Part shown: piece by piece, positions 1-6,424 of the stretch
Layout: every line of letters begins with the position of its first letter
Numbering within the stretch: position 1 is the first letter of the stretch
Source: Candidatus Omnitrophota bacterium
GTDB taxonomy: Bacteria; Omnitrophota; Gorgyraeia; Gygaellales; Profunditerraquicolaceae
NCBI GenBank assembly: GCA_028711825.1
Contig: JAQTRM010000017.1
Coordinates: forward strand, 1-25,713
Length of the DNA: 25,713 nt
Reading direction: 5' to 3'
The notes under the pieces: model-generated
Seen by the model: the letters and a program-made list of their open reading frames with translations, nothing else
Database searches by the model: none
What the model was told of the DNA's origin: nothing
Program-made: the position numbers and the translations under genes

Positions 1-243
1 CAAGAAAGGGGGTGATCGGGGATGAATATCACGGTCAGGTATATGCTCAGGGAGGTTGCGCATTGCAAGGAAGGGTGCGGTAGGGTGTCCCGGGCATGAC
101 GTAAAACTACCCGTGTTTTCAATCCATCCCGCGGATTTTCCTCCTGAAGCGGCCAGGGCGGGATGAGTTTGCGGCAGCATGGGGCCCTTTGCCGGTTTAA
201 CGGGGCCCCGCATAATATTATTCATATTAAAAGGAAAGAATAG
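1..243. other. Non-coding upstream region with three tandem hairpins
   Basis: No convincing gene is seen here. Three inverted repeats occur in a row: AAAAC/GTTTT (103-107 with 115-119), CATCCCGC/GCGGGATG (125-132 with 158-165) and GGGGCCC/GGGCCCC (181-187 with 203-209). None has a T-tract, so none is a standard terminator. A 25-codon open frame begins at an ATG at 22 but is too short to support. The end of an upstream gene could lie in the first ~80 bases (an open frame runs from base 3 to a stop at 81-83), but nothing identifies it. Confidence 0.4.
189..216 (+). promoter_or_regulatory. Candidate sigma70-type promoter for the Rrf2-led operon
   Basis: TTGCCG (189-194), 16 nt, CATAAT (211-216): four of six and five of six consensus matches. 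The -10 is followed by the ribosome-binding sequence AAGGAAAG just before the ATG at 244. The perfect palindrome ATAATATTAT (212-221) overlaps the -10, where an Rrf2 protein could bind for autoregulation; that role is inference only. Confidence 0.3.
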
Positions 244-642
244 ATGAAACTTGTTACCCGGGATACCGATTACGCGGTGAGGGCGATTTGTTATATTGCC
301 GAAGCGGATAAGGTTGTTACCGTTACCGAAATGGTGCAGAAGCTCGGCGTGCCGCAGCCTTTCATGCGTAAAATCCTGCAGAGGTTGAGCCGCGAGAAAA
401 TCCTGATATCCTATAAAGGCCAGGCGGGGGGATTTAAGCTAAAACTGAAACCGGAGAGAATATTTGTTTACAATATCATGAATATTTTTCAGGGAAAGTT
501 TTCCCTTAACGGTTGTTTTTTAAAAAAGGATCTTTGTCCTAACCGCGGCAAATGCATTTTAAGGAAAAAAATCAAGGATATTGAAGGTGAAGCGCTAAGG
601 AAGCTTAAGAGTATAAATATTGCTTCTTTGATTAAAAATTAG
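244..642 (+). CDS. Rrf2-family Fe-S cluster transcriptional regulator
   Basis: This is a 132-aa winged-helix regulator of the Rrf2 family (IscR, NsrR, RsrR relatives). The N-terminal start MKLVTRDTDYAVRAI is the family signature, and residues about 25-65 form the helix-turn-helix and wing (the LGVPQPFMRKILQRL region and the following GQAGGF turn). Three cysteines, C91-x6-C98-x5-C104, sit where IscR and NsrR bind a [2Fe-2S] or [4Fe-4S] cluster, so it most likely senses NO, oxygen, redox state or iron. It heads an operon containing hcp and a flavodiiron protein, both known NO-handling enzymes, so an NsrR-like role is the best inference. The cysteine spacing alone does not separate NsrR from IscR types. 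Its length is slightly under the usual 140-160 aa. Start chosen for the AAGGAAAG ribosome-binding site and the family N-terminus. Confidence 0.88.
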   Translation: MKLVTRDTDYAVRAICYIAEADKVVTVTEMVQKLGVPQPFMRKILQRLSREKILISYKGQAGGFKLKLKPERIFVYNIMNIFQGKFSLNGCFLKKDLCPNRGKCILRKKIKDIEGEALRKLKSINIASLIKN

Positions 643-645
643 CTT

Positions 646-1245
646 ATGGCGGAAAAAAGAAGTTTTTCTAATTTGAAGGCGGGCAAGGAAGTTCCCGGGG
701 GCGATATCCGGACCGGCCGGCAACTAAGAGGGGCGGTTTTAAAAGAAGCGTTGGTCCGCGAGCTTGAGGATTTCTTCGGCAGCGACGCCCGAAGGATAGC
801 GCATGCTAAGAAGGTGATGGAATTCTCCGAAAAGATGCTTAAGCGCGAAAGGGCGGATTATACTATCGTTATTCCTGCCGCCATCCTGCATGATGTGGGG
901 ATTAAGCCGGCGGAGGAGAAATACGGTTCGGCCGGCGGCCAGCTCCAGGAAAAGGAAGGGCCGGCGGTAGCCCGGAAGATATTGCGGAAGATCGGGATGA
1001 AAAAAGACAGGATCGGGGAAATTTGCCGTATTATCGCCTCACATCATTCTCCGGGGGAAGTTAATACGGTTAATTTCAGGGTTTTATATGATGCCGACTG
1101 GCTGGTAAATTTCGGAGGTGAATTCAAGGGGCTGCGGCGCACGGAGAGGGAAAGGTTGATCAACCGGATTTTTCTTACCGAAACCGGACGCCTTATCGCA
1201 TCCGTGCTTTATCTTAAACCGGTTCTCAAGAAAAGGAGGGTGTGA
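646..1245 (+). CDS. HD-domain phosphohydrolase-like protein
   Basis: This 199-aa soluble protein has an HD-superfamily metal site. The likely ligands are H53 (RIAHAKKV), H82-D83 in ILHDVGIKP, H133/H134 in IASHHSP, and D149 or D151 in YDADW. HD proteins hydrolyse phosphoester or nucleotide substrates, but the specific substrate cannot be read from the sequence. The first ~30 residues are basic, glycine-rich and outside the fold, so translation might begin further downstream. It starts three bases after the Rrf2 gene and its stop shares one base with the Hcp start (TGATG), so it is co-transcribed and probably translationally coupled. That context suggests a role linked to redox stress, such as clearing a nucleotide signal or damaged nucleotide; this is inference only. 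Confidence 0.8.
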   Translation: MAEKRSFSNLKAGKEVPGGDIRTGRQLRGAVLKEALVRELEDFFGSDARRIAHAKKVMEFSEKMLKRERADYTIVIPAAILHDVGIKPAEEKYGSAGGQLQEKEGPAVARKILRKIGMKKDRIGEICRIIASHHSPGEVNTVNFRVLYDADWLVNFGGEFKGLRRTERERLINRIFLTETGRLIASVLYLKPVLKKRRV

Positions 1246-2534
1246 TGTTCTGTTACCAGTGTGAACAAACTGCGGGAGGAACAGGCTGTACGAGGCTCGG
1301 GGTATGCGGGAAAAACGAGAATATCCAAAGCCTTCAGGATACCATCCTTTACGGTTTAAAAGGCATCGCCGCTTATGCATATCATGCCCGCCAATTGGGG
1401 GCAAGAAACGAAGAGGTGGATGCTTTTATGCATGAAGCGCTCTTTAAGACCATTACAAATGTCAGTTTTGATTTAGAGCAATATCTGGAATTAGTCTTAA
1501 AATGCGGTGAAGTCAATTATAAAGTTATGGAGATGCTGGACTGTGCGCATACGGAGAGGTTCGGTAATCCCGTGCCCGTCGATGTTGAAACCGGGACCAA
1601 GGCCGGTCCGGGAATCCTGGTTACCGGCCATGACATGCTTGATCTTTACGAATTACTTAAACAGACGGAAAACACGGGGATTAATATCTATACCCATGGA
1701 GAGATGCTTCCGGCTCACGGTTATCCGGGATTAAAGAAATTTAAGCATCTGGCCGGTAATTACGGAGGGGCTTGGCAGGAGCAGAAGAAAGAATTTAATT
1801 TGTTTTCCGGAGCTCTGCTCGCAACTACCAATTGCGTATTGATCCCTCCCGAAAACACCTATTTAGACAGACTTTTTACCATTGGGGTTACCGGGATTCC
1901 AGGTGCGACGCATCTAAAAAGCCGCGATTTTAAATCTTTGATCGATAAGGCTAAATCTCTTCCCGGTTTGCCGGAAGCCCCCGGGAAAAAGATCCGTACG
2001 GGTTTTCACCATACCTCCGTTCTGGGGTTGGCCGATAAAATCGTCAGCCTGGTGAATTCCGGAAAAATCCGGCATTTCTTTCTGATCGGAGGGTGCGATG
2101 GGGCGAAGCCGGGCCGTGATTATTATACTGAATTTGCCGAAAAGGTGCCCGCGGACTGCCTGATCTTGACCTTGGCCTGCGGGAAGTACCGTTTTAACAG
2201 GATGGAGTTTGGTGAGATTGAAGGCATCCCCAGAATGATCGATCTGGGACAATGTAATAACGCTTATTCCGCGATAAAGATAGCGCAGGCTTTAGCCGGA
2301 GCGTTCAAATGCCGGATTGATCAACTTCCCTTAACTCTGGTTCTATCGTGGTTTGAGCAAAAAGCAGTTGCCATTTTGTTATCTTTGTTATATCTTGATG
2401 TGAAGGGCATTTATATTGGCCCGACGCCTCCCGCTTTTATCAGCAAGGACGTATTTAGCATCTTAAAGGAAAGATTCAACTTACGCCTGATTAAAACTCC
2501 AGAGGAGGACTTAAAGGAAATATTGCATGTTTAA
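1245..2534 (+). CDS. hcp: Hybrid cluster protein (hydroxylamine/NO reductase), short class III type
   Basis: Hcp proteins reduce NO (and hydroxylamine in vitro) at a hybrid Fe-S-O cluster in the cytoplasm. The N-terminal motif C-x2-C-x8-C-x5-C, beginning MFCYQCEQ, binds the cubane cluster. All hybrid-cluster ligand motifs are visible in order: H in TGHDML, E in GEMLPAHGY, C in TTNCVLIPP, the persulfide C in GGCDGAKPG, C in LACGKYRFN, C in LGQCNNAYS, and E and K in WFEQKAV. At 429 aa it lacks about 110 residues compared with Desulfovibrio and E. coli proteins. The gap follows the N-terminal cysteine motif, as in class III Hcp of thermophiles and archaea. A GTG at 1242 is in frame, but the ATG at 1245 gives the family N-terminus, sits well behind AAAAGGAGG, and overlaps the upstream stop. 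No Hcr-type reductase is fused; the FNR-like gene downstream could supply electrons. Confidence 0.95.
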   Translation: MFCYQCEQTAGGTGCTRLGVCGKNENIQSLQDTILYGLKGIAAYAYHARQLGARNEEVDAFMHEALFKTITNVSFDLEQYLELVLKCGEVNYKVMEMLDCAHTERFGNPVPVDVETGTKAGPGILVTGHDMLDLYELLKQTENTGINIYTHGEMLPAHGYPGLKKFKHLAGNYGGAWQEQKKEFNLFSGALLATTNCVLIPPENTYLDRLFTIGVTGIPGATHLKSRDFKSLIDKAKSLPGLPEAPGKKIRTGFHHTSVLGLADKIVSLVNSGKIRHFFLIGGCDGAKPGRDYYTEFAEKVPADCLILTLACGKYRFNRMEFGEIEGIPRMIDLGQCNNAYSAIKIAQALAGAFKCRIDQLPLTLVLSWFEQKAVAILLSLLYLDVKGIYIGPTPPAFISKDVFSILKERFNLRLIKTPEEDLKEILHV

Positions 2535-2549
2535 GAAAGGAGATATAAC

Positions 2550-2945
2550 GTGTCTAATTTAGGGGATTTATTGCAGAGCGCCGATTGGAAGACTGAGAAA
2601 CATGTCCCGGTGATTGAGGGGCCTGAGGAGGTCAAAAAAGGCGAGGTTTTTAAGGTCGAGGTCAGCGTGGGAAAACAAATTCCCCATCCTAATACTACCG
2701 AACATCATATCAGGTTTATCGAAGTGTATTTCCTTGCCGCCGGGGAAAGATTTCCCTATCAGCTGGCGCGGTTCGAGCTCGGCGCGCACGGGGAGTCCGT
2801 ACAGGGGCCGAATACCAGCACGATATTTTCCGAACCCGGGGTATCGGTCGCGTTTAAAACCGAAAAAAGCGGCACGATCATGGCGATCGCCTATTGCAAT
2901 ATCCACGGTCTTTGGAAAGCCCAGAAAGAGGTTCAGGTCAAGTAA
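2550..2945 (+). CDS. sor: Superoxide reductase, neelaredoxin type
   Basis: This 131-aa protein reduces superoxide to hydrogen peroxide without releasing oxygen, at a square-pyramidal Fe(His4Cys) centre in the cytoplasm. The ligands are visible: H18 in EKHVP, H46 in PHPNTTEHH, H52, then C116 and H119 in CNIHGLW; E16 is the flexible sixth ligand. The N-terminal desulforedoxin FeCys4 domain is absent, so this is the one-iron (class II) type. The start is GTG behind AAGAAAGGAGAT, 15 bases after hcp. Rubredoxin, the usual electron donor, is encoded immediately downstream, and the peroxide produced would be removed by the Tpx gene that follows. Family assignment is secure. Confidence 0.96.
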   Translation: MSNLGDLLQSADWKTEKHVPVIEGPEEVKKGEVFKVEVSVGKQIPHPNTTEHHIRFIEVYFLAAGERFPYQLARFELGAHGESVQGPNTSTIFSEPGVSVAFKTEKSGTIMAIAYCNIHGLWKAQKEVQVK

Positions 2946-3005
2946 CCGGAGTTTGCTCCGCGTTTGCGGATAGCAAAAAAGCCTTTTAAGAGGCAGGGAG
3001 GAAAG

Positions 3006-3167
3006 ATGAGCAAGTATAAATGTCTGGTTTGCGGTTATATTTATGATCCAGCGGTGGGAGATCCGGATAACGGGATTAAACCCCAAACGAGTTTTGAGAG
3101 CCTTCCTGATGACTGGGTCTGCCCGGAGTGCGGAGTGGGCAAGGACCAATTTGAGAAAATAGCTTAA
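3006..3167 (+). CDS. rub: Rubredoxin
   Basis: This is a 53-aa one-iron electron carrier with two CxxC knuckles: C6-x2-C9 in YKCLVCGYIYDP, and the C-terminal pair in DWVCPECGVGKDQFE. The DP-x-VGDPDNGI loop and aromatic core (Y4, W in DDWVC) are typical. The open frame extends upstream to 2964, but the ATG at 3006 behind GGAGGAAAG gives the exact family length and N-terminus. Position between superoxide reductase and Tpx, with a flavodiiron protein downstream, fits a role as shared donor to superoxide reductase and flavodiiron protein, as established in Desulfovibrio, Clostridium and Moorella systems. Confidence 0.97.
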   Translation: MSKYKCLVCGYIYDPAVGDPDNGIKPQTSFESLPDDWVCPECGVGKDQFEKIA

Positions 3168-3181
3168 AAAGGGGAGAGGCT

Positions 3182-3736
3182 ATGTCCAGGACCGTTACTT
3201 TTAAGGGAACCCCTATGGTTTTGGCGGGGCGTCCGGCTAAAATCGGCAGCCGTGCTTTTAATTTTAAACTCGTGTCTCAGGATCTTAAGGTTGTAAAATT
3301 GTCGGATTTCAGTGGCAAGGTCAAGGTGGTTAATTTTTTCCCTTCATTGGATACCCCGGTTTGCGACCTGCAGGTAAAGGAGTTTAACCGCCGGGCCTCA
3401 GGCCTCAGCCCGGAAGTGGTGATCATCGGAATAAGCAAGGACCTTCCTTTCGCCCAGTCCCGTTTTTGTTCCTTTAACCAGATAAAAAATGAAGTGGTGC
3501 TTTCAGATTACCGGTTTGATTCGTTCGGCTCGAATTACGGGGTACGCATCAGGGAATTAAACCTTCTTGCCCGGGGCTCCATGATTATCGATAAGAGCGA
3601 ACGCATTCGTTACCTTCAGGTTGTCAGCGAGATAACCCATGCGGTTGATTTTGAAGAGGTTTTTAGCGCCCTTAAATCGGTGTTGGAATCTCCTTCTGCC
3701 GGAAAGAGAAGTCTTTGGGGCGGCGTAAAATTATGA
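3182..3736 (+). CDS. tpx: Thiol peroxidase (Tpx-type peroxiredoxin)
   Basis: This 184-aa atypical two-cysteine peroxiredoxin reduces peroxides. The peroxidatic cysteine is C61 in SLDTPVCDLQ and the resolving cysteine is C96 in SRFCSF, matching E. coli Tpx (C61/C95). The N-terminal TFKGTP start is also typical. The C-terminal tail after about residue 168 (SPSAGKRSLWGGVKL) is longer than usual, because the Tpx fold normally ends near LKSVL. The next gene begins inside this tail with an ATGA overlap. The likely reductant is the CPWC glutaredoxin-like protein plus TrxB-like reductase encoded later in the operon, since no classical thioredoxin is present here. Confidence 0.95.
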   Translation: MSRTVTFKGTPMVLAGRPAKIGSRAFNFKLVSQDLKVVKLSDFSGKVKVVNFFPSLDTPVCDLQVKEFNRRASGLSPEVVIIGISKDLPFAQSRFCSFNQIKNEVVLSDYRFDSFGSNYGVRIRELNLLARGSMIIDKSERIRYLQVVSEITHAVDFEEVFSALKSVLESPSAGKRSLWGGVKL

Positions 3737-4440
3737 CTATCGAAATTACCTCCAAGATCAAGGAGATTATCCGGCGTAACTATAATGTAAAAAGCTTCCG
3801 CCTGGAAATCCCCGCCGGGGCACCGGATTTTAAAGCCGGGCAGTTCCTTTCGGTAAGCCTTGGTAACGACCCGCAGTTTAAAAGGTATCTTTCTATTTCC
3901 AGTTCCCCCACCGAAAAATGCTACCTGGAGTTTACCAAAAAATTGACCGAAAGCTCTTTCTCGCGCGCCCTGGACAGCCTGTCCGCCGGCGATACGCTCA
4001 GGATACAGTTTCCTTTCGGGAAATTTATCCTGGATGAGTCTTTCCCGAAAATCGCCTTTTTATCCGGCGGGATCGGAATTACTCCTATCCGGAGTATCTG
4101 CAAATACGCAGTCGATAAGAATCTCGGTATCGACATCGTATTGGTTTATTCCAACCGTTCGGTAAGAGATGTAGTTTTTAAAGAGGATTTCGACGCGATG
4201 GTAAAATCTTACCCGCGCCTTAAGGTGGCGCATGTGCTTTGCGAGGCCGATCCGGGGTTTAAATGCCGGGTGGGATTGATCAATGCCGGGGTAATTAAAA
4301 ACGAAATCCCGGATTACGAGCAAAGGAAATTTTATCTTTGCGGGCCGCCGCAAATGGTGGAGGCAATGTATAGGATTTTATCCGAAGAATTAGGATTGAA
4401 GGAAGACATGGTGGTGCGGGAGAACTTCCAGGGATATTAG
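3733..4440 (+). CDS. FNR-family FAD/NAD(P)H oxidoreductase, probable rubredoxin reductase
   Basis: This 235-aa cytoplasmic flavoprotein belongs to the plant-type ferredoxin-NADP reductase superfamily. The FAD motif RYLSISSSP begins at R51, the pyridine nucleotide motif SGGIGITPIRSI lies at 111-122, and the nucleotide-binding CGPPQM begins at C203. It ends in an aromatic residue (NFQGY) that would stack on the flavin. There is no fused 2Fe-2S domain. A TTG at 3715 would extend it by six residues, but the ATG at 3733 overlapping the tpx stop (ATGA) is the better start. Neighbours are rubredoxin, superoxide reductase, flavodiiron protein and Hcp, so it probably feeds NAD(P)H electrons into one or more of them. 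That partner choice is inference; an Hcr-like role for Hcp is the main alternative. Confidence 0.85.
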   Translation: MTIEITSKIKEIIRRNYNVKSFRLEIPAGAPDFKAGQFLSVSLGNDPQFKRYLSISSSPTEKCYLEFTKKLTESSFSRALDSLSAGDTLRIQFPFGKFILDESFPKIAFLSGGIGITPIRSICKYAVDKNLGIDIVLVYSNRSVRDVVFKEDFDAMVKSYPRLKVAHVLCEADPGFKCRVGLINAGVIKNEIPDYEQRKFYLCGPPQMVEAMYRILSEELGLKEDMVVRENFQGY

Positions 4441-4505
4441 AAGGCAGCGGGTATGATGGAAGCAGGGCAGGTACGCAGCATGTCCTGCGGGAACGGAGGT
4501 GGTCT

Positions 4506-5696
4506 ATGGCGGCGGTAGAGATATTACCGGGCATATATTCGGTGGGGGTTACGGATTGGAATGTGCGTAATTTCCACGGGCATACTTATACTACGCAGCG
4601 GGGGACGAGTTATAATTCCTATCTTATTGTTGATGAGAAAATCGCGCTTGTTGACACGGTAAGCGGAAAATTCGCGCCCGAGTTAATCGAGAATATCGGC
4701 AAGATTATCCCGCCGGATAAGATCGATTATATTATCGCCAATCATGTTGAACCGGATCATTCGGGGGCGATGCCGGCGGTGATGCCGCTGTGCCCGCGCG
4801 CCAAAGTTCTGGGTACCGCTAAATGCCGGGAGGGTCTCTACCGGCATTATTACCGTGATTGGGACTTTCAGGAGGTCAAGACCGGGGATGAGCTGAGGCT
4901 CGGGAAGCGCGCGCTTACTTTTATCCAGGCGCCCATGATCCACTGGCCGGACAGTATGTTTACTTATTGTCCGCAGGAAGAATTATTGATGCCGAATGAC
5001 GCCTTTGGGCAGCATTTTGCCTCCAGTCTGCTTTTTGACGACCAGGTTGACCCGTGTATTTTGATGGAGGAAGCCAAGAAGTATTACGCCAATATTCTTT
5101 GGCCGCTGGGCGCGGTAATCCTGAAAAAGATCCGGGAGGTGCAGGAGCTTAAAATACCGATCAAGATGATCGCTCCCAGCCACGGGGTGATCTGGAGAAA
5201 AGATCCTTCGAAAATAATCAACGCCTATATTTCTTGGGCAAAGGGCGAAACCGAAAATAAAGTGGTGGTGGCGTATGAGACGATGTGGGGATCGACCGCT
5301 AAAATGGCCCAAATGATCCTTGAGGGAGTTGTTTCGGAAGGTGTCGAGGTCAAGCTTTACGATATCGCGCAAAGCGACCGCACGGATGTTATCACGCAGA
5401 TGTTATCGGCGCGCGGATTCCTCTTCGGTTCTTCTACCCATGATAACGATATGCTGCCGAATATCGCCGCTTTCCTGGAGCTCGTAAAAGGGTTTAAACC
5501 CGCCGGGCGCCAAGCCGGATTTTTCGGTTCTTGCGGATGGGCGGGAGGAGCGGTTAAAGAGATGCGGGAGATGCTTAAATACAGCGGGATTAACGAGGCC
5601 GTTCCGGGGGTTTCCTGTCAGTATGTTCCGGATGAGGCCGCGTTGGAGGAATGTTTTAATTTCGGGGTTAAATTCGCGCAGGAGCTTAAAAAATGA
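4506..5696 (+). CDS. fprA: Flavodiiron protein (FprA / rubredoxin:oxygen oxidoreductase)
   Basis: This 396-aa class A flavodiiron protein reduces oxygen to water and/or NO to N2O in the cytoplasm. The N-terminal metallo-beta-lactamase-like domain (about 1-248) carries the diiron ligands H80-x-E82-x-D84 in NHVEPDHSGAMP, then H in MIHWPDS, D in PNDAFGQHF and H in APSHGVIW. The C-terminal flavodoxin domain (about 252-396) starts with VVVAYETMWGSTAKMA, the FMN phosphate loop. No rubredoxin or reductase domain is fused, so rubredoxin would be its donor. A 65-base gap precedes it, with the ribosome-binding site CGGAGGTGG. Its stop overlaps the next gene by four bases (ATGA). NO versus oxygen preference cannot be read from sequence. 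Confidence 0.96.
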   Translation: MAAVEILPGIYSVGVTDWNVRNFHGHTYTTQRGTSYNSYLIVDEKIALVDTVSGKFAPELIENIGKIIPPDKIDYIIANHVEPDHSGAMPAVMPLCPRAKVLGTAKCREGLYRHYYRDWDFQEVKTGDELRLGKRALTFIQAPMIHWPDSMFTYCPQEELLMPNDAFGQHFASSLLFDDQVDPCILMEEAKKYYANILWPLGAVILKKIREVQELKIPIKMIAPSHGVIWRKDPSKIINAYISWAKGETENKVVVAYETMWGSTAKMAQMILEGVVSEGVEVKLYDIAQSDRTDVITQMLSARGFLFGSSTHDNDMLPNIAAFLELVKGFKPAGRQAGFFGSCGWAGGAVKEMREMLKYSGINEAVPGVSCQYVPDEAALEECFNFGVKFAQELKK

Positions 5697-6172
5697 AAAT
5701 TCCCGAGGCGGCAGCAGAATTTTTAAGGTCCCAGGATTTTGTAATCGTTTCTTCTCTGGATAAAGGAGGTTTCCCGCATAGTTCCTGCAAGGCGATTGTA
5801 AAGATCGATCCTGCGGCGGGAATAATACACTTGATCGATGTTTATCACGGGGTAACCGGAGAAAATATCAGGCGTAATTCCCGCATCAGCGTCAGCGCGG
5901 TCGATGAGCATAAATTCACGGGTTACTGTCTTAAAGGTATGGCTGCGATAGAACCTTCCGGAAAGATCGGCAGCGAGATGATAAAGGTTTGGGAGGAAAA
6001 GATAACTTCCCGCCTGGCAAAAAGGATGCTGAAGAATATCTCCCGGGGTAAGGGGCAAGGACATCATCCGGAGGCAAACCTTCCGCATCCTAAATATTTG
6101 ATCCTGATGAAAGTAGAAGAGGTGGTGGATCTTGCTCCTCAGCATCTGAAAAAAGGAGGTTTAAATGGCTAA
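5693..6172 (+). CDS. FMN-binding split-barrel protein (pyridoxamine 5'-phosphate oxidase-like)
   Basis: This 159-aa protein matches the pyridoxamine 5'-phosphate oxidase-like split barrel in its first ~110 residues. The strand pattern FVIVSSLDKGGFPHSSCKAI is the usual first hairpin, followed by HLIDVYHGVTGENIRRN and an internal GYCLKGMAAI strand. These proteins usually bind FMN or F420, and the substrate is not determinable. The C-terminal ~40 residues include a His/Pro-rich HHPEANLPHPKYL segment. It overlaps the flavodiiron gene at ATGA and the glutaredoxin gene by eight bases, so it belongs to the redox operon. It may act as a flavin reductase or flavin donor, which is inference. Confidence 0.75.
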   Translation: MKIPEAAAEFLRSQDFVIVSSLDKGGFPHSSCKAIVKIDPAAGIIHLIDVYHGVTGENIRRNSRISVSAVDEHKFTGYCLKGMAAIEPSGKIGSEMIKVWEEKITSRLAKRMLKNISRGKGQGHHPEANLPHPKYLILMKVEEVVDLAPQHLKKGGLNG

Positions 6173-6401
6173 GAACGTGAAAGTTTACAGCACTTCTACC
6201 TGCCCCTGGTGTATCCGCGTCAAACAGTTTTTGAAGGACAACAATATCGAATTTGAGAATTTTGATGTTTCCCAGGATCGCGCCGCCGCCGATGAAATGA
6301 TGAATAAGACCGGGCAGATGGGGGTTCCGGTGCTGGATATCGAGGGGGAGATTATTGTCGGGTTCGACCAGGAAAGGATTAAAGCGGCTTTAGGCCTTTA
6401 A
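6165..6401 (+). CDS. Glutaredoxin-like protein with CPWC active site
   Basis: This is a 78-aa thioredoxin-fold protein. The active site is C13-P-W-C16 in STCPWCIRVK, the cis-proline is in MGVPVLDIEG, and the C-terminal GFDQERIKAAL helix is typical of short glutaredoxins of the NrdH/YruB type. The start is preceded by AAAAAGGAGGT. A TrxB-like reductase follows after 23 bases. In Clostridium pasteurianum a small glutaredoxin-like protein (Cp9) is reduced by a TrxR-like flavoprotein (Cp34), and this pair looks like the same arrangement. It probably reduces Tpx or protein disulfides rather than using glutathione. Confidence 0.9.
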   Translation: MAKNVKVYSTSTCPWCIRVKQFLKDNNIEFENFDVSQDRAAADEMMNKTGQMGVPVLDIEGEIIVGFDQERIKAALGL

Positions 6402-6424
6402 ATGGATATGGAGGCCGGGTTTTT

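Noticed and set aside
22..99. 25-codon frame whose start (MNITVRYMLREV) faintly recalls MoaD
   Set aside because: Too short, stops early, and the rest does not match MoaD; likely chance.
2568..3149. Antisense open frame (193 codons, - strand)
   Set aside because: It mirrors superoxide reductase and rubredoxin, which are certain; no motif is seen.
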